Made by a program: the position numbers and the translations under genes. Below, in pieces: positions 42,047 through 49,706 of a DNA stretch of 64,000 nt (within the stretch, counting starts at the first letter, position 1; each line of letters begins with the position of its first letter). Source of the DNA: Pseudomonadota bacterium (lineage in GTDB: Bacteria; Pseudomonadota; Alphaproteobacteria; Micropepsales; Micropepsaceae); contig JAFEEQ010000003.1 in the NCBI GenBank assembly GCA_018241025.1, positions 62,001 to 126,000 on the forward strand, given 5' to 3'. Under the pieces are notes generated by a model, which had not been told where the DNA came from, ran no database searches, and saw only the letters and a program-made list of their open reading frames with translations.

Positions 42047-42265
42047 TCAGGTTGAAGACGAGCTGGACGATGCGGGGCTTTGCGGCTCGAAACCTTTGGC
42101 GCGCATGCGGTCCGGCAGCGTGGCCATGATCGCGAGACGTTCGTCTTCGGTCATGCGGCCCCAGCGCGCGATCTCGGGCAAAGTTCGGCCACAGCCGACG
42201 CAGATGTCGGCGCTGCCGTCAACGAAGCAGACCCGGATGCAGGGCGAAGAGATTGTCGTCGTCAT
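42047..42265 (-). CDS. DUF1289 family small Cys-rich protein
   Basis: A 72-aa protein. SPCIRVCFVDGSADICVGCG (residues 7-26), followed by RTLPEIARWGRMTEDERLAI, is the complete DUF1289 signature with four Cys that could bind an Fe-S cluster or zinc. Function is unknown for the family. It overlaps the end of the VOC-family gene by four bases (ATGA type), so the two are translationally coupled. The Ser-rich tail is low complexity. Confidence 0.88.
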   Translation of the reverse strand: MTTTISSPCIRVCFVDGSADICVGCGRTLPEIARWGRMTEDERLAIMATLPDRMRAKGFEPQSPASSSSSST

Positions 42266-42630
42266 GCGTCGAACCTGTACACGCAGATCTTGTTGCCGTC
42301 GGGGTCGCGGAAATAGGCGCCCAGGAACCCGCCGCCGCGATCGCCCGGCGGGCCGTCATCGATCGCGCCGGCGGCGATGGCGGTCTCATAGACCTGCCGG
42401 ATGACGTCGAGCGATGGCGCGGCGAGCGCGACCATGTTGCCGTTGCCGGCGAAAGCGGGCTCGCCGTTGAAAGGACGGCAGACCGCGAGCATGGGTCCGC
42501 GCCTGGAGCCCCAGCACTGCATGCGCTCCCAGCTATGGGTGCGCTCGGCGCCGAGGACGGCGAGCACCTTGTCGTAGAACGCCTTGCTGCGCTCGAAATC
42601 GTTGGTGCCGAGGGTGACGTAGCCGATCAT
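42262..42630 (-). CDS. VOC (glyoxalase/bleomycin-resistance fold) family protein
   Basis: A 122-aa protein, MIGYVTLGTNDFERSKAFYD at the start, then AAPSLDVIRQVYETAIAAG and the C-terminal GAYFRDPDGNKICVYRFDA, typical of vicinal-oxygen-chelate proteins. The fold binds a metal ion in glyoxalase I and extradiol dioxygenases, but related small proteins also act as binding proteins. The substrate is not predictable. It is coupled to the DUF1289 gene by a four-base overlap. Confidence 0.88.
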   Translation of the reverse strand: MIGYVTLGTNDFERSKAFYDKVLAVLGAERTHSWERMQCWGSRRGPMLAVCRPFNGEPAFAGNGNMVALAAPSLDVIRQVYETAIAAGAIDDGPPGDRGGGFLGAYFRDPDGNKICVYRFDA

Positions 42631-42694
42631 TGGCCGCCTTCCGGGTTGTGCCCGCCGTCACTTCTAGCAAATTCCTGCGCAGCCTGCCGGGACA

Positions 42695-43459
42695 TCATGA
42701 GCGGTGCGGCCGGACCGGCGCGACAGCTGCGGCGCAGCTCTTGTTGAGAGCGCGCGCGAGGGTCTTGCACATGGTGATCGCCGCGGTCTCGGCTTCGCGA
42801 CGATAGAACTGAAAGACCACCTGATCGCGCAGGCCATGGACCAGCGTGGTCATCACCGCCTTGTCGCCGGCAATGGCGTCGAAGTCCGCCGTTTCGACGA
42901 ACGGCCGTTCGTTCTTGCCTGCCACGGGATTGAGAGTCGCCGTTATTGCGCGTTCGCCAATCGCGGAATCCGCGATCTGCGATTGACGGAAATATTGCAG
43001 CTGACTGTCGATGAATCCGAGGCGCGCATAGTATTGCGCCATCACGGTGCGAACCTCGTTCGAGCGGATGTCGCTCAGCATGCCGGCACGGGACAACTCG
43101 TCGTAGACTGCGCGCGGCACGGCGATGCCCGGATAAAACCCGATCGACTCGATCGTTTCGGCGAGTTGGGCGCCGGTAAACTGGAGCTTGTTGCCCGACT
43201 GAAGCGCGACGATGACAGCCCTCTGACTGGCGGTCAGGCGGTCGAACTGTGCAATTGTCCTGCGGAAGTAGATGACGGAGGCTTCCGATTCCTGCTCGAG
43301 GCGGACAAGGGCGTCGTGCTCGCGGATCCGCGCCTTGCGCGCATCGTTCCAGGCATCGAGCTGCAAGCCGAGGAACAGACCGAACATCACGGTCAACAGC
43401 TCGATAACGACGGCAATCCAGTCCTGCCGGCGCAAGGCGCCCGCCAGCCAGCCGATCAT
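42695..43459 (-). CDS. Membrane-anchored hypothetical protein (DUF6090-like)
   Basis: A 254-aa protein. The N-terminal LRRQDWIAVVIELLTVMFGL is one transmembrane segment (residues about 14-34), followed by QLDAWND, typical of the DUF6090-like group. The remainder is a helical periplasmic or cytoplasmic region with LTASQRAVIVALQSGN and IGFYPGIAVPRAVYDELSRA. The C-terminal end has CKTLARALNKSCAA. Function is unknown. It is preceded and followed by short intergenic stretches and has no obvious operon partner. Confidence 0.75.
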   Translation of the reverse strand: MIGWLAGALRRQDWIAVVIELLTVMFGLFLGLQLDAWNDARKARIREHDALVRLEQESEASVIYFRRTIAQFDRLTASQRAVIVALQSGNKLQFTGAQLAETIESIGFYPGIAVPRAVYDELSRAGMLSDIRSNEVRTVMAQYYARLGFIDSQLQYFRQSQIADSAIGERAITATLNPVAGKNERPFVETADFDAIAGDKAVMTTLVHGLRDQVVFQFYRREAETAAITMCKTLARALNKSCAAAVAPVRPHRS

Positions 43460-43635
43460 CGTTCCCTCCGCTTCGCAAACGGCGCGGAGACTAGCAGGCG
43501 CCGCGGATTGTGCGAGACCTGGGAATAGGCAGGATCGAAAAACCTGCGCCTAAGAGCTACCAATAACCCGCGACGTAATTGCGCGCCTGCGGGTGAAACG
43601 AATATTCCGCCCATGCAATCGAACGAGGACATAGC

Positions 43636-44013
43636 ATGAGCAAATCGCCGACCGAAATCGTAAGAGCCTTCATGTCTGCGATGGAGAAGAAGGACTACGA
43701 CACCGCCGTCCGCTACGTCTCCGAGGACTGCGAGTATACCAATTTGCCGATGACGACCGTTCGCGGACCGGCCGGTGTTCGCGCCGTGCTCGAACCGTTT
43801 TTCGCACCCACGATCGAGAACGAATTCCGAATTCTGCGCGAAGCCGCCGCCGGGCCGATCGTGTTCATCGAGCGCCTCGACCGGCATCGGATCGAGAAGG
43901 GCTGGGTGGAGTTGCCGGTGACCGGCGTGCTCGAGGTCCACGACGGGCTGATCACCGTGTGGCGCGAATATTTCGACCTCGCGACGATCATGAAGGAATG
44001 GCCGGCGGCGTAA
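43636..44013 (+). CDS. Limonene-1,2-epoxide hydrolase-like protein
   Basis: A 125-aa protein of the LEH group of the NTF2 fold. The catalytic triad can be recognised: Arg80 and Asp82 (IERLDRH) and Asp114 (VWREYFD). The water-positioning Tyr34 and Asn36 (CEYTNLP) correspond to Tyr53/Asn55 of Rhodococcus LEH. It therefore probably opens an epoxide of a terpenoid or other small molecule. The ATG follows GAGGACATAGC. It is separated from the acyl-CoA dehydrogenase pair by a strong terminator hairpin on the opposite side. Confidence 0.9.
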   Translation: MSKSPTEIVRAFMSAMEKKDYDTAVRYVSEDCEYTNLPMTTVRGPAGVRAVLEPFFAPTIENEFRILREAAAGPIVFIERLDRHRIEKGWVELPVTGVLEVHDGLITVWREYFDLATIMKEWPAA

Positions 44014-44025
44014 TTCCCGGCAGCG

Positions 44026-44060
44026 AAAAAAACCGCCGCGGCACCTGCGTGCCGCGGCGG
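44026..44060 (-). terminator. Strong hairpin terminator between convergent genes
   Basis: A perfect 12-bp stem, CCGCCGCGGCAC at 44033-44044 with GTGCCGCGGCGG at 44049-44060, around a CTGC loop. A seven-base A-run (44026-44032) on its left gives a T-run on the minus strand, so it terminates the acyl-CoA dehydrogenase operon that ends at 44087. It may also stop the plus-strand LEH gene. Confidence 0.85.
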
Positions 44061-44086
44061 CTTCGTATTCGGTCGTGCCGTCTTGC

Positions 44087-45331
44087 CTAGCGTCCCGTCG
44101 GGATTTTATTGAACGGGACGTCCTTGTCGACGCGGATGTCCTGCGGCAGGCCGAGGACGCGCTCGGCGATGATGTTGCGCAGGATCTCGTCGGTGCCGCC
44201 GGCGATGCGCAGGCCGGGCGAAGAGAGCCAGCCGCCCTGGAAGGCGCCCTGCATCGGCGCTTCGTTGCCCTGGAGGATGCCGGCTTCGCCTTCGAGGTCC
44301 ATCGCGAAGGCCGAAAGGTCCTGCAGCTTGGAGGCGACGACGATCTTGGCGATCGAGGCTTCCGGACCCGGCTGCTTGCCCTGGCTGAGCGCGGTCATGG
44401 TGCGCATCGTGGTGTAACGCAGCCCGGCCGAGCGGACATACCAGTCGGCGAGCTTCTCGCGCACCGCGGCGTTCTTGATCGCCGGTCCGTCTTCGAGTTC
44501 GAGCGTGCGGGCGAGCGCCATGAGCTGGGCGACGTCGAGGCCGCCGCCGGTGCCGCCGCCGACCGCGAGACGCTCATGCATCAGGGTGGTGAGCGCGACG
44601 GTCCAGCCCTGGCCCACGGCGCCGAGGCGCTGCGAGTCCTTCACCTTGATGTCGGTGAAGAAGATCTCGTTGAAGCCCGAGCCGCCCGAAGCCTGCTTGA
44701 TCGGACGGATGTCGACGCCCGGGTCCTTCATGTCGATGTAGAACATCGTCAGACCTTTGTGCTTGGGCACATTGGGGTCGGTGCGGGTGAGGATGATGCC
44801 GTAGTCGGAGAACTGCGCGCCCGTCGTCCAGATCTTGGAGCCGTTGATGGTCCAGGTGCCGTCGGGATTCTTCTCGGCCTTGGTGCGCAGGTTCGCGACG
44901 TCGGAACCGCCGGCGGGCTCGGAGAAGAGCTGGCACCAGATCTCGTCGCCCTGCACGGCTGGCCAGACATAACGCTTCTTCGCCTCTTCATCGCCATAGG
45001 CCATGAGGGTCGGGATGCACATGCCGAGGCCGATGGCGAAGGGGCCGCCATTGGCGACGTCGTACTTCGACTCTTCCTGGCCGAAGATGATCGACTGCAT
45101 CGGCGTGCCGCCGATACCGCCCATGCCTTTTGGCCAAGTGATGCGGGCATAGCCGGCTTTCGCCTTCACCTTCTGCCAGGCCTTGGACGCGGCCATCTCA
45201 TTGGCGGCGCCGTTCTCCATGTCTTCCGGATCGATCTGTCTGCGGCCATCGCGCTTCTTGGCGTTGGCGTCGAGCCAGGCGCGAACTTCCTTGCGGAACG
45301 CGGCTTCTTCGGGGCTGTCTTCGAAGTCCAT
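44087..45331 (-). CDS. Acyl-CoA dehydrogenase, probable catalytic subunit of a heteromeric pair
   Basis: A 414-aa dehydrogenase (start MDFEDSPEEAAFRKEVRAWL). Signatures are WCQLFSEPAGGSDVANL near residue 135, TWTINGSKIWTTGAQFSDYG and a C-terminal GGTDEILRNIIAERVLGLP. A Glu in LMHERLAVGGG (near 245) sits at the position used by isovaleryl-type and FadE26-type enzymes. It is encoded 32 bases after a second dehydrogenase gene, as in actinobacterial alpha2-beta2 steroid side-chain dehydrogenases. The start at ATG 45331 fits the family; frame extension upstream is Arg-rich. Confidence 0.9.
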   Translation of the reverse strand: MDFEDSPEEAAFRKEVRAWLDANAKKRDGRRQIDPEDMENGAANEMAASKAWQKVKAKAGYARITWPKGMGGIGGTPMQSIIFGQEESKYDVANGGPFAIGLGMCIPTLMAYGDEEAKKRYVWPAVQGDEIWCQLFSEPAGGSDVANLRTKAEKNPDGTWTINGSKIWTTGAQFSDYGIILTRTDPNVPKHKGLTMFYIDMKDPGVDIRPIKQASGGSGFNEIFFTDIKVKDSQRLGAVGQGWTVALTTLMHERLAVGGGTGGGLDVAQLMALARTLELEDGPAIKNAAVREKLADWYVRSAGLRYTTMRTMTALSQGKQPGPEASIAKIVVASKLQDLSAFAMDLEGEAGILQGNEAPMQGAFQGGWLSSPGLRIAGGTDEILRNIIAERVLGLPQDIRVDKDVPFNKIPTGR

Positions 45332-45363
45332 TGGTGTTCTCCCGTGTTCTGTTCTGTTGCCGC

Positions 45364-46488
45364 TTACGCGTTCGAGGTTTCGAGTTCGGAGACGATCCTG
45401 TCCTTCCAGGCGCGCTGCGGGCCGAGCACGAGGCCGGTCTCCTTCGCGCGCTTGTAATAGAAGTGACAATCCATCTGCCAGGTGAAGCCGATGCCGCCAT
45501 GCGTCTGGATGTTCTCCTTGGACGCATAGTCGAAGGCCTGCGTCGCGCTCACGCGCGCGGAGGCGGCGGCAAGCGGCAGTTCGCGTGCGCCGGTCGAGAG
45601 CGCCCAGGCGCCGTAATAGGCGTTGGAGCGGGCGAGCTCGTTGTTAACATACATGTCGGCGAGCTTGTGCTTGATCGCCTGGAACGAGGCGATCGGGCGG
45701 CCGAAGGCGTAGCGGTTGAGCGCGTAATCCTTGGCCATGGCGAGGCAGACATCGGCGCCGCCGACCTGCTCGAACGCCATGAGGATCGCGGCGCGGTCGA
45801 GGACGCGCTGCATGTCGCTCCAGCCTTCGCCGGCCTTGCCGAGCGGCTCGGCGGCGGCGTTGTCGAAGGTGATGTCGGAATGGCCGCGCGAGGCGTCGAG
45901 CGTCGTGTTGGTGGTGCGGGTCACGCCGGCGCCCTTGAGGTCGACGACACAGAGCTGGAGCCCGCGTTCGCCGGCGCCTTCATTGGTCTGCGCGAGCACG
46001 ACGGCGAAGTCGGCGATCGGACCGTCGACGACGGCGATCTTCTTGCCCGAAAGCTTGCCGCCCTTGAGTGTGGTCTTGATGTTCTTGGGCAGAACGGCAC
46101 CGGGGCCTTCGGCACGGGCGAAGGTGCCGATGAGCAAACCTTCGGCGACCTTGGGCAGGTACTTCTTCTTCTGCTCGTCGCTGCCGGCGATCAGCAGCGC
46201 TTCGGCAAAGAGATAGACGGTGGAGGAGAACGGCACCGGCGCGAGCGCGCGGCCCATCTCTTCGGCGATCACGCAGAGCTCAAGATAGCCGAGACCGAGG
46301 CCGCCGAATTCTTCCGGAATGGCGGTGCCGTGCCAGCCCATCTCCGCGATCTGTTTCCACAGATTTGCATCGTAGTGCTGATCGCCTTCGAACACGGTGC
46401 GCACGGTCTTTGTCGTGCACTTCTCGGACAGGAACTTTCGCGCCTGGTCCTTGAGCATTTTCTGATCGTCGGAGAAGTCGAAATTCAT
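45364..46488 (-). CDS. Acyl-CoA dehydrogenase, probable partner subunit
   Basis: A 374-aa dehydrogenase of the FadE27/FadE29-like type. MNFDFSDDQKMLKDQARKFL, then GLGYLELCVIAEEMGRALAP, then FGRPIASFQAIKHKLADMYV and THGGIGFTWQMDCHFYYKRA are clear. Where the partner has an HERL Glu, this protein has an Asp in VLDRAAILMAFEQVGGA, and the MCAD-type Glu position is W/Q (GGIGFTWQMD). It may thus be the FAD- or CoA-binding, non-catalytic subunit. It is the first gene of a two-gene minus-strand operon; the promoter lies in 46489-46751. Confidence 0.9.
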   Translation of the reverse strand: MNFDFSDDQKMLKDQARKFLSEKCTTKTVRTVFEGDQHYDANLWKQIAEMGWHGTAIPEEFGGLGLGYLELCVIAEEMGRALAPVPFSSTVYLFAEALLIAGSDEQKKKYLPKVAEGLLIGTFARAEGPGAVLPKNIKTTLKGGKLSGKKIAVVDGPIADFAVVLAQTNEGAGERGLQLCVVDLKGAGVTRTTNTTLDASRGHSDITFDNAAAEPLGKAGEGWSDMQRVLDRAAILMAFEQVGGADVCLAMAKDYALNRYAFGRPIASFQAIKHKLADMYVNNELARSNAYYGAWALSTGARELPLAAASARVSATQAFDYASKENIQTHGGIGFTWQMDCHFYYKRAKETGLVLGPQRAWKDRIVSELETSNA

Positions 46489-46551
46489 ATGCGTTCCGCC
46501 CTGGTTACTTCTGAAGCCGCGGCGAGATTAGAGAGGTGCGAAGGCGGCGCC

Positions 46552-46571
46552 AACCCTGAGTTTTCAGGGTT
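46552..46571. promoter_or_regulatory. Inverted repeat upstream of the acyl-CoA dehydrogenase pair
   Basis: AACCCTGAGTTTTCAGGGTT: perfect 8-bp arms around GTTT. It lies about 64 bases before the operon start at 46488 and may be an operator for a catabolic repressor. It could also act as a small hairpin. Confidence 0.4.
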
Positions 46572-46693
46572 GACGCAGCGTCGGCTTGGCACGCCTGTCT
46601 TCAGCCGCAACAGCGTTGCCGCAGGCCGATCGGCGCAATTTTACCGAACGGCATCATTGGGCATTCACGGTCTTCGCGCCCGCAACCTAGCGC

Positions 46694-46708
46694 TTAACCG
46701 GGACTTAA
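46694..46708 (+). promoter_or_regulatory. CtrA-type binding site TTAA-N7-TTAA
   Basis: TTAACCGGGACTTAA matches TTAA-N7-TTAA exactly. It lies 44 bases before the ATG at 46752, a position expected of a CtrA-activated promoter. It is the second exact box in this window. Confidence 0.55.
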
Positions 46709-46751
46709 AGACGGCTTCATACCCTGACCGTTCGGCGCAAAAGGCAAGGTC

Positions 46752-47282
46752 ATGGCAAAGGCGCAATTCCACAAGAACCAGCGTGTCTACGTGAAGCCCG
46801 TGGGAACCTGGGCGCTGATCGAACACGTCGTGCCGCACTGGGCCAAGGGCCTGGATGAGCCGATCCGCGTGCACTACGACGTCGGCCTTGGCCGTGAATT
46901 CACCGCCGACGAGCTGCAGGCCGAAGAGCCGGCGACCGGGGAGCGCAAGACCGAAGGCGACTTCTGGCGCGTGGTCCGGGCGCGGAACAAATGGCAGCCG
47001 GCCGAAGACTGCGCCCGCCATCCGGTGCCGGGAACCTATCCGGTCGTGGTCACGGGCAAGGCGGAATGGGGCGGCTGGCGTGTGCCCGGTGCCGAATACG
47101 ACCTCGACCCGGCGCGCGTCGAGCGTCAGGCGCGGATGATCGCCAATTCGCCCAGGCTGATGAACTTCGCGTCCGGGCTGATCGAATGGGCCCGACGCTC
47201 GGGCGAGGACATGCCCAACGAGCTGGTCGAGCTCGCCCATGAAGCGCAGGACGTCCTGACCGCCATCGACGAGCAGGGTTAA
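46752..47282 (+). CDS. Conserved hypothetical protein, CtrA-box regulated
   Basis: A 176-aa soluble protein. The opening AKAQFHKNQRVYVKPVGTWA is followed by a beta-rich region (IRVHYDVGLGREFTADEL) that resembles a KOW/SH3-like fold. A second part is RVVRARNKWQPAEDCARHPV with a Trp-rich GEWGGWRVPG-like loop, and the C-terminus is helical (ANSPRLMNFASGLIEWARRS). I do not recognise a named function. The CtrA box 44 bases upstream suggests cell-cycle timing. The gene stands alone before the YjgN/M48 operon. Confidence 0.75.
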   Translation: MAKAQFHKNQRVYVKPVGTWALIEHVVPHWAKGLDEPIRVHYDVGLGREFTADELQAEEPATGERKTEGDFWRVVRARNKWQPAEDCARHPVPGTYPVVVTGKAEWGGWRVPGAEYDLDPARVERQARMIANSPRLMNFASGLIEWARRSGEDMPNELVELAHEAQDVLTAIDEQG

Positions 47283-47371
47283 CCCGTTCTCCTAACCATG
47301 CTTCGCGCAGAAGTGGCGGGCGCGGTGCTTCCGCTTCATAGTGCGGCCGCGAGGGGAATGGTCGGGGACCG

Positions 47372-48442
47372 ATGTCGGACAGTGAGGCGCCAGTTGCGCC
47401 CGTGACCCATGCCGTAGCGTTTCACGGCAAGGGCACGGAATACTTCCGGATCTGGATCGTCAACGTCGCGCTGACGGTGATGACGCTCGGCATCTACAGC
47501 GCCTGGGCCAAAGTGCGGACGCAGCGCTACTTCTACGGCAACACCTATCTTGCCGGACACTCCTTCGAGTACCACGCCAAGGCCTGGCGCATCCTGCTAG
47601 GCCGCGCCATCGCCCTGGTCCTGCTTGTCGGATACACGGTGAGCGCCATTCTCCTGCCGGTGACGATGGGGATGTGGATCCTGTTGCTGGCGGCCGCCCT
47701 TCCCTGGCTGGTGCGTTCGGCGATCCGGTTCAATGCGCGCAATACCTCGTGGCGCAATGTGCGGTTCAACTTCCAGGCAAGCTTCTTCGAGGCCTTCATG
47801 GCCTATGTCGTGTGGTCGGTCGTGGCGGTGAGCGTGTTCCCGCTGATCCCCTATGCGCGGCGGATCCACGACTACTTCTACGTCAATCACCACAGCTTCG
47901 GCGGCCGCAAGTTCGCGACCGATTTCAGCGTCGGACGCACCTATCTGATCTACCTCTACGGGTTCCTCGCCATCGTGGCGCTTCTGGTCGCGATCATCGC
48001 AGCGGCCTTCGCCATCATCTCGGCACAGACCTATCTTCACGATTTCCTGTCCCACATTCCGTTTCCAGCAATCACGCTGGACTACCCGGTGCTCACCGCC
48101 GTCGCGCTCGGTCTTGGTGGGCTGTTCGTCGCGACGTTCGTCGCCACCATGGTCACCAACCTTGTTATCGGGAACACGACGCTTGAGGGCGGACACAGCC
48201 TCGCCTCCAACGCCTCGCCCTGGCGGGTGGGCTGGATCGTGGTCAGCAACACGGTCCTGACGCTGGCGACGCTCGGGCTTTTCTACCCCTTCGCGCGCAT
48301 CAGGCTGGCGCGCTATCGCATGGGCCGCTACGCGCTGCATGCTGCCAGCGATCTTGACGATTTCACCTCGGAGGCTCTGGCGCAGCAGAGCGCGATCGGC
48401 CAGGAGATCGCCGGCTTCTTCGATCTCGGATTTGGGCTCTAG
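47372..48442 (+). CDS. YjgN/DUF898 family inner-membrane protein
   Basis: A 356-aa polytopic protein. The signature FHGKGTEYFRIWIVNVALTV, then MTLGIYSAWAKVRTQRYFYG, then FEYHAKAWRILLGR, matches DUF898 (YjgN). The motif is partly repeated in the C-terminal half (ASPWRVGWIVVSNTVLTLAT, then FYPFARIRLARYRMGRYALH). At least six transmembrane helices are visible. Its function is unknown. It is followed after two bases by an M48 peptidase gene, a conserved pairing, which suggests a role in membrane protein quality control or envelope stress. Confidence 0.9.
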   Translation: MSDSEAPVAPVTHAVAFHGKGTEYFRIWIVNVALTVMTLGIYSAWAKVRTQRYFYGNTYLAGHSFEYHAKAWRILLGRAIALVLLVGYTVSAILLPVTMGMWILLLAAALPWLVRSAIRFNARNTSWRNVRFNFQASFFEAFMAYVVWSVVAVSVFPLIPYARRIHDYFYVNHHSFGGRKFATDFSVGRTYLIYLYGFLAIVALLVAIIAAAFAIISAQTYLHDFLSHIPFPAITLDYPVLTAVALGLGGLFVATFVATMVTNLVIGNTTLEGGHSLASNASPWRVGWIVVSNTVLTLATLGLFYPFARIRLARYRMGRYALHAASDLDDFTSEALAQQSAIGQEIAGFFDLGFGL

Positions 48443-48444
48443 CG

Positions 48445-49563
48445 ATGGTGGAAGGACGCTACTTCTATCCCAACGCCACACACTTCGTGGAGGCGCGCGC
48501 CGAAGCTGGAGAGGGCCGCGTGCTGCGGATCGCAGACGGCGCCGGCGCGGTTCTGGCCGAGGTACCCGGCAAAGCCGTACGCGCCACGGCGCGCCTTGCA
48601 TCGCTGCCGCGGCGCTTCGATTTGCCCGACGGGGCACGCTTCGACACGCCGGACAATGACGGTGCGGACGCTTTGCTGCGCGCCTTGGGCAAAACCGTGA
48701 GCGGACGCATCACGGATCGCCTCGAACGCGCATGGCCGGTGGTGATCCTGTCGCTCGTGATCACGCTCGCCGCCGGGTACTATCTGCTGGTGCAGGCAAT
48801 CCCGGCAGCTTCGGAGTGGCTTGCGCGGCGCACCCCGCCGGCGGTGGCGCATATCATGACCGAACAGACGCTGATGGCGCTCGACCGCTTCGCGCTCGGT
48901 CCGACCAAGCTGAGCGCCGCCGATCAGGCCCGCGCGACGAAGCTGTTCCAGGACGTCGCGGCGCATTCCCGCGGCGGACAGGGTGCGTATCGTCTGGTCT
49001 TCCGGCACGACAAGCCAGGCGGCGTCGGACCCAACGCTTTTGCACTGCCCGACGGCACCATCGTGATGACGGATTCGCTGTGGCCGCTGGTCAAGGACGA
49101 TTCCGAGATCGAAGGCGTGTTCGCGCATGAGATGAGCCATGTCGATCATGCGCATGGGCTGCAGCGTATCTATGCCGCCTCGCTGTTCCCGGCCATCCTT
49201 GCGCTGGTCACAGGCGATGTGTCGAACGTCAGCCAGATGACCGCGGTGCTGCCGGGCATCATCGCCCAGTCGGCCTATTCGCGGAGCTTCGAGACCCAGG
49301 CGGATGACGACGGCGCCGCCACGCTGCGCCGCATGGGCCTGAAGCCTTCGCACATGGCCGACCTCCTCGAACGCATCGAGAAATCGGTATGCAAGAAGGA
49401 TCACCCCTGCGTGAAGAGCTGGCTGGGCGATCATCCCGACACCGATTTGCGTGCGGCGCGCCTGCGGCACGAAGACATCGGGCCGATCGACGATCATCTG
49501 AATTGCTGGGAACCCTGGAAGACGGGAATATCCTTGCGCTGCCTGGGGTTCACGGCGAACTAA
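48445..49563 (+). CDS. M48 family membrane-associated metallopeptidase
   Basis: A 372-aa zinc peptidase. An N-terminal beta-rich region and one transmembrane segment (VVILSLVITLAAGYYLLVQA, residues 99-118) precede the catalytic domain. The zinc site is H228-E-M-S-H232 in FAHEMSHVDHAHGLQ, with a likely third ligand Glu in YSRSFETQADDDGA near 277. The family includes BepA, Oma1 and HtpX-like proteases that digest misfolded membrane proteins. The gene starts two bases after yjgN, so they form an operon. The topology places the peptidase domain outside the cytoplasm or in the membrane periphery. Confidence 0.9.
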   Translation: MVEGRYFYPNATHFVEARAEAGEGRVLRIADGAGAVLAEVPGKAVRATARLASLPRRFDLPDGARFDTPDNDGADALLRALGKTVSGRITDRLERAWPVVILSLVITLAAGYYLLVQAIPAASEWLARRTPPAVAHIMTEQTLMALDRFALGPTKLSAADQARATKLFQDVAAHSRGGQGAYRLVFRHDKPGGVGPNAFALPDGTIVMTDSLWPLVKDDSEIEGVFAHEMSHVDHAHGLQRIYAASLFPAILALVTGDVSNVSQMTAVLPGIIAQSAYSRSFETQADDDGAATLRRMGLKPSHMADLLERIEKSVCKKDHPCVKSWLGDHPDTDLRAARLRHEDIGPIDDHLNCWEPWKTGISLRCLGFTAN

Positions 49564-49587
49564 GCGTCGGCGTTCCCGTTCAAGATT

Positions 49588-49656
49588 GCCATCCTTCGAC
49601 AGGCTCAGGATGAGGATTGAGCCAAGCCCTTCATCCTGAGCCTGTCGAAGGATGGC
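49588..49656. repeat. Inverted repeat pair, family C copy 2
   Basis: CCTTCGACAGGCTCAGGATG and, inverted, CATCCTGAGCCTGTCGAAGG, separated by about 17 bases. The arms have more than 20 paired bases. Same design as at 14812-14882. It lies between the M48 and PepN genes and forms a long hairpin. Confidence 0.8.
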
Positions 49657-49706
49657 AGTTCCGCGCCTCACGCACTAGAGTGCGCGCCTTCACACAAGGA
49701 TCACAC

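Larger units (their letters stand above)
46489..46751. other. Divergent promoter region with an inverted repeat and a CtrA box
   Basis: 263 bases between the acyl-CoA dehydrogenase operon (minus) and the 46752 gene (plus). It holds an inverted repeat at 46552-46571, nearer the operon, and a CtrA-type box at 46694-46708, nearer the plus-strand gene. No gene is seen. Confidence 0.6.
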
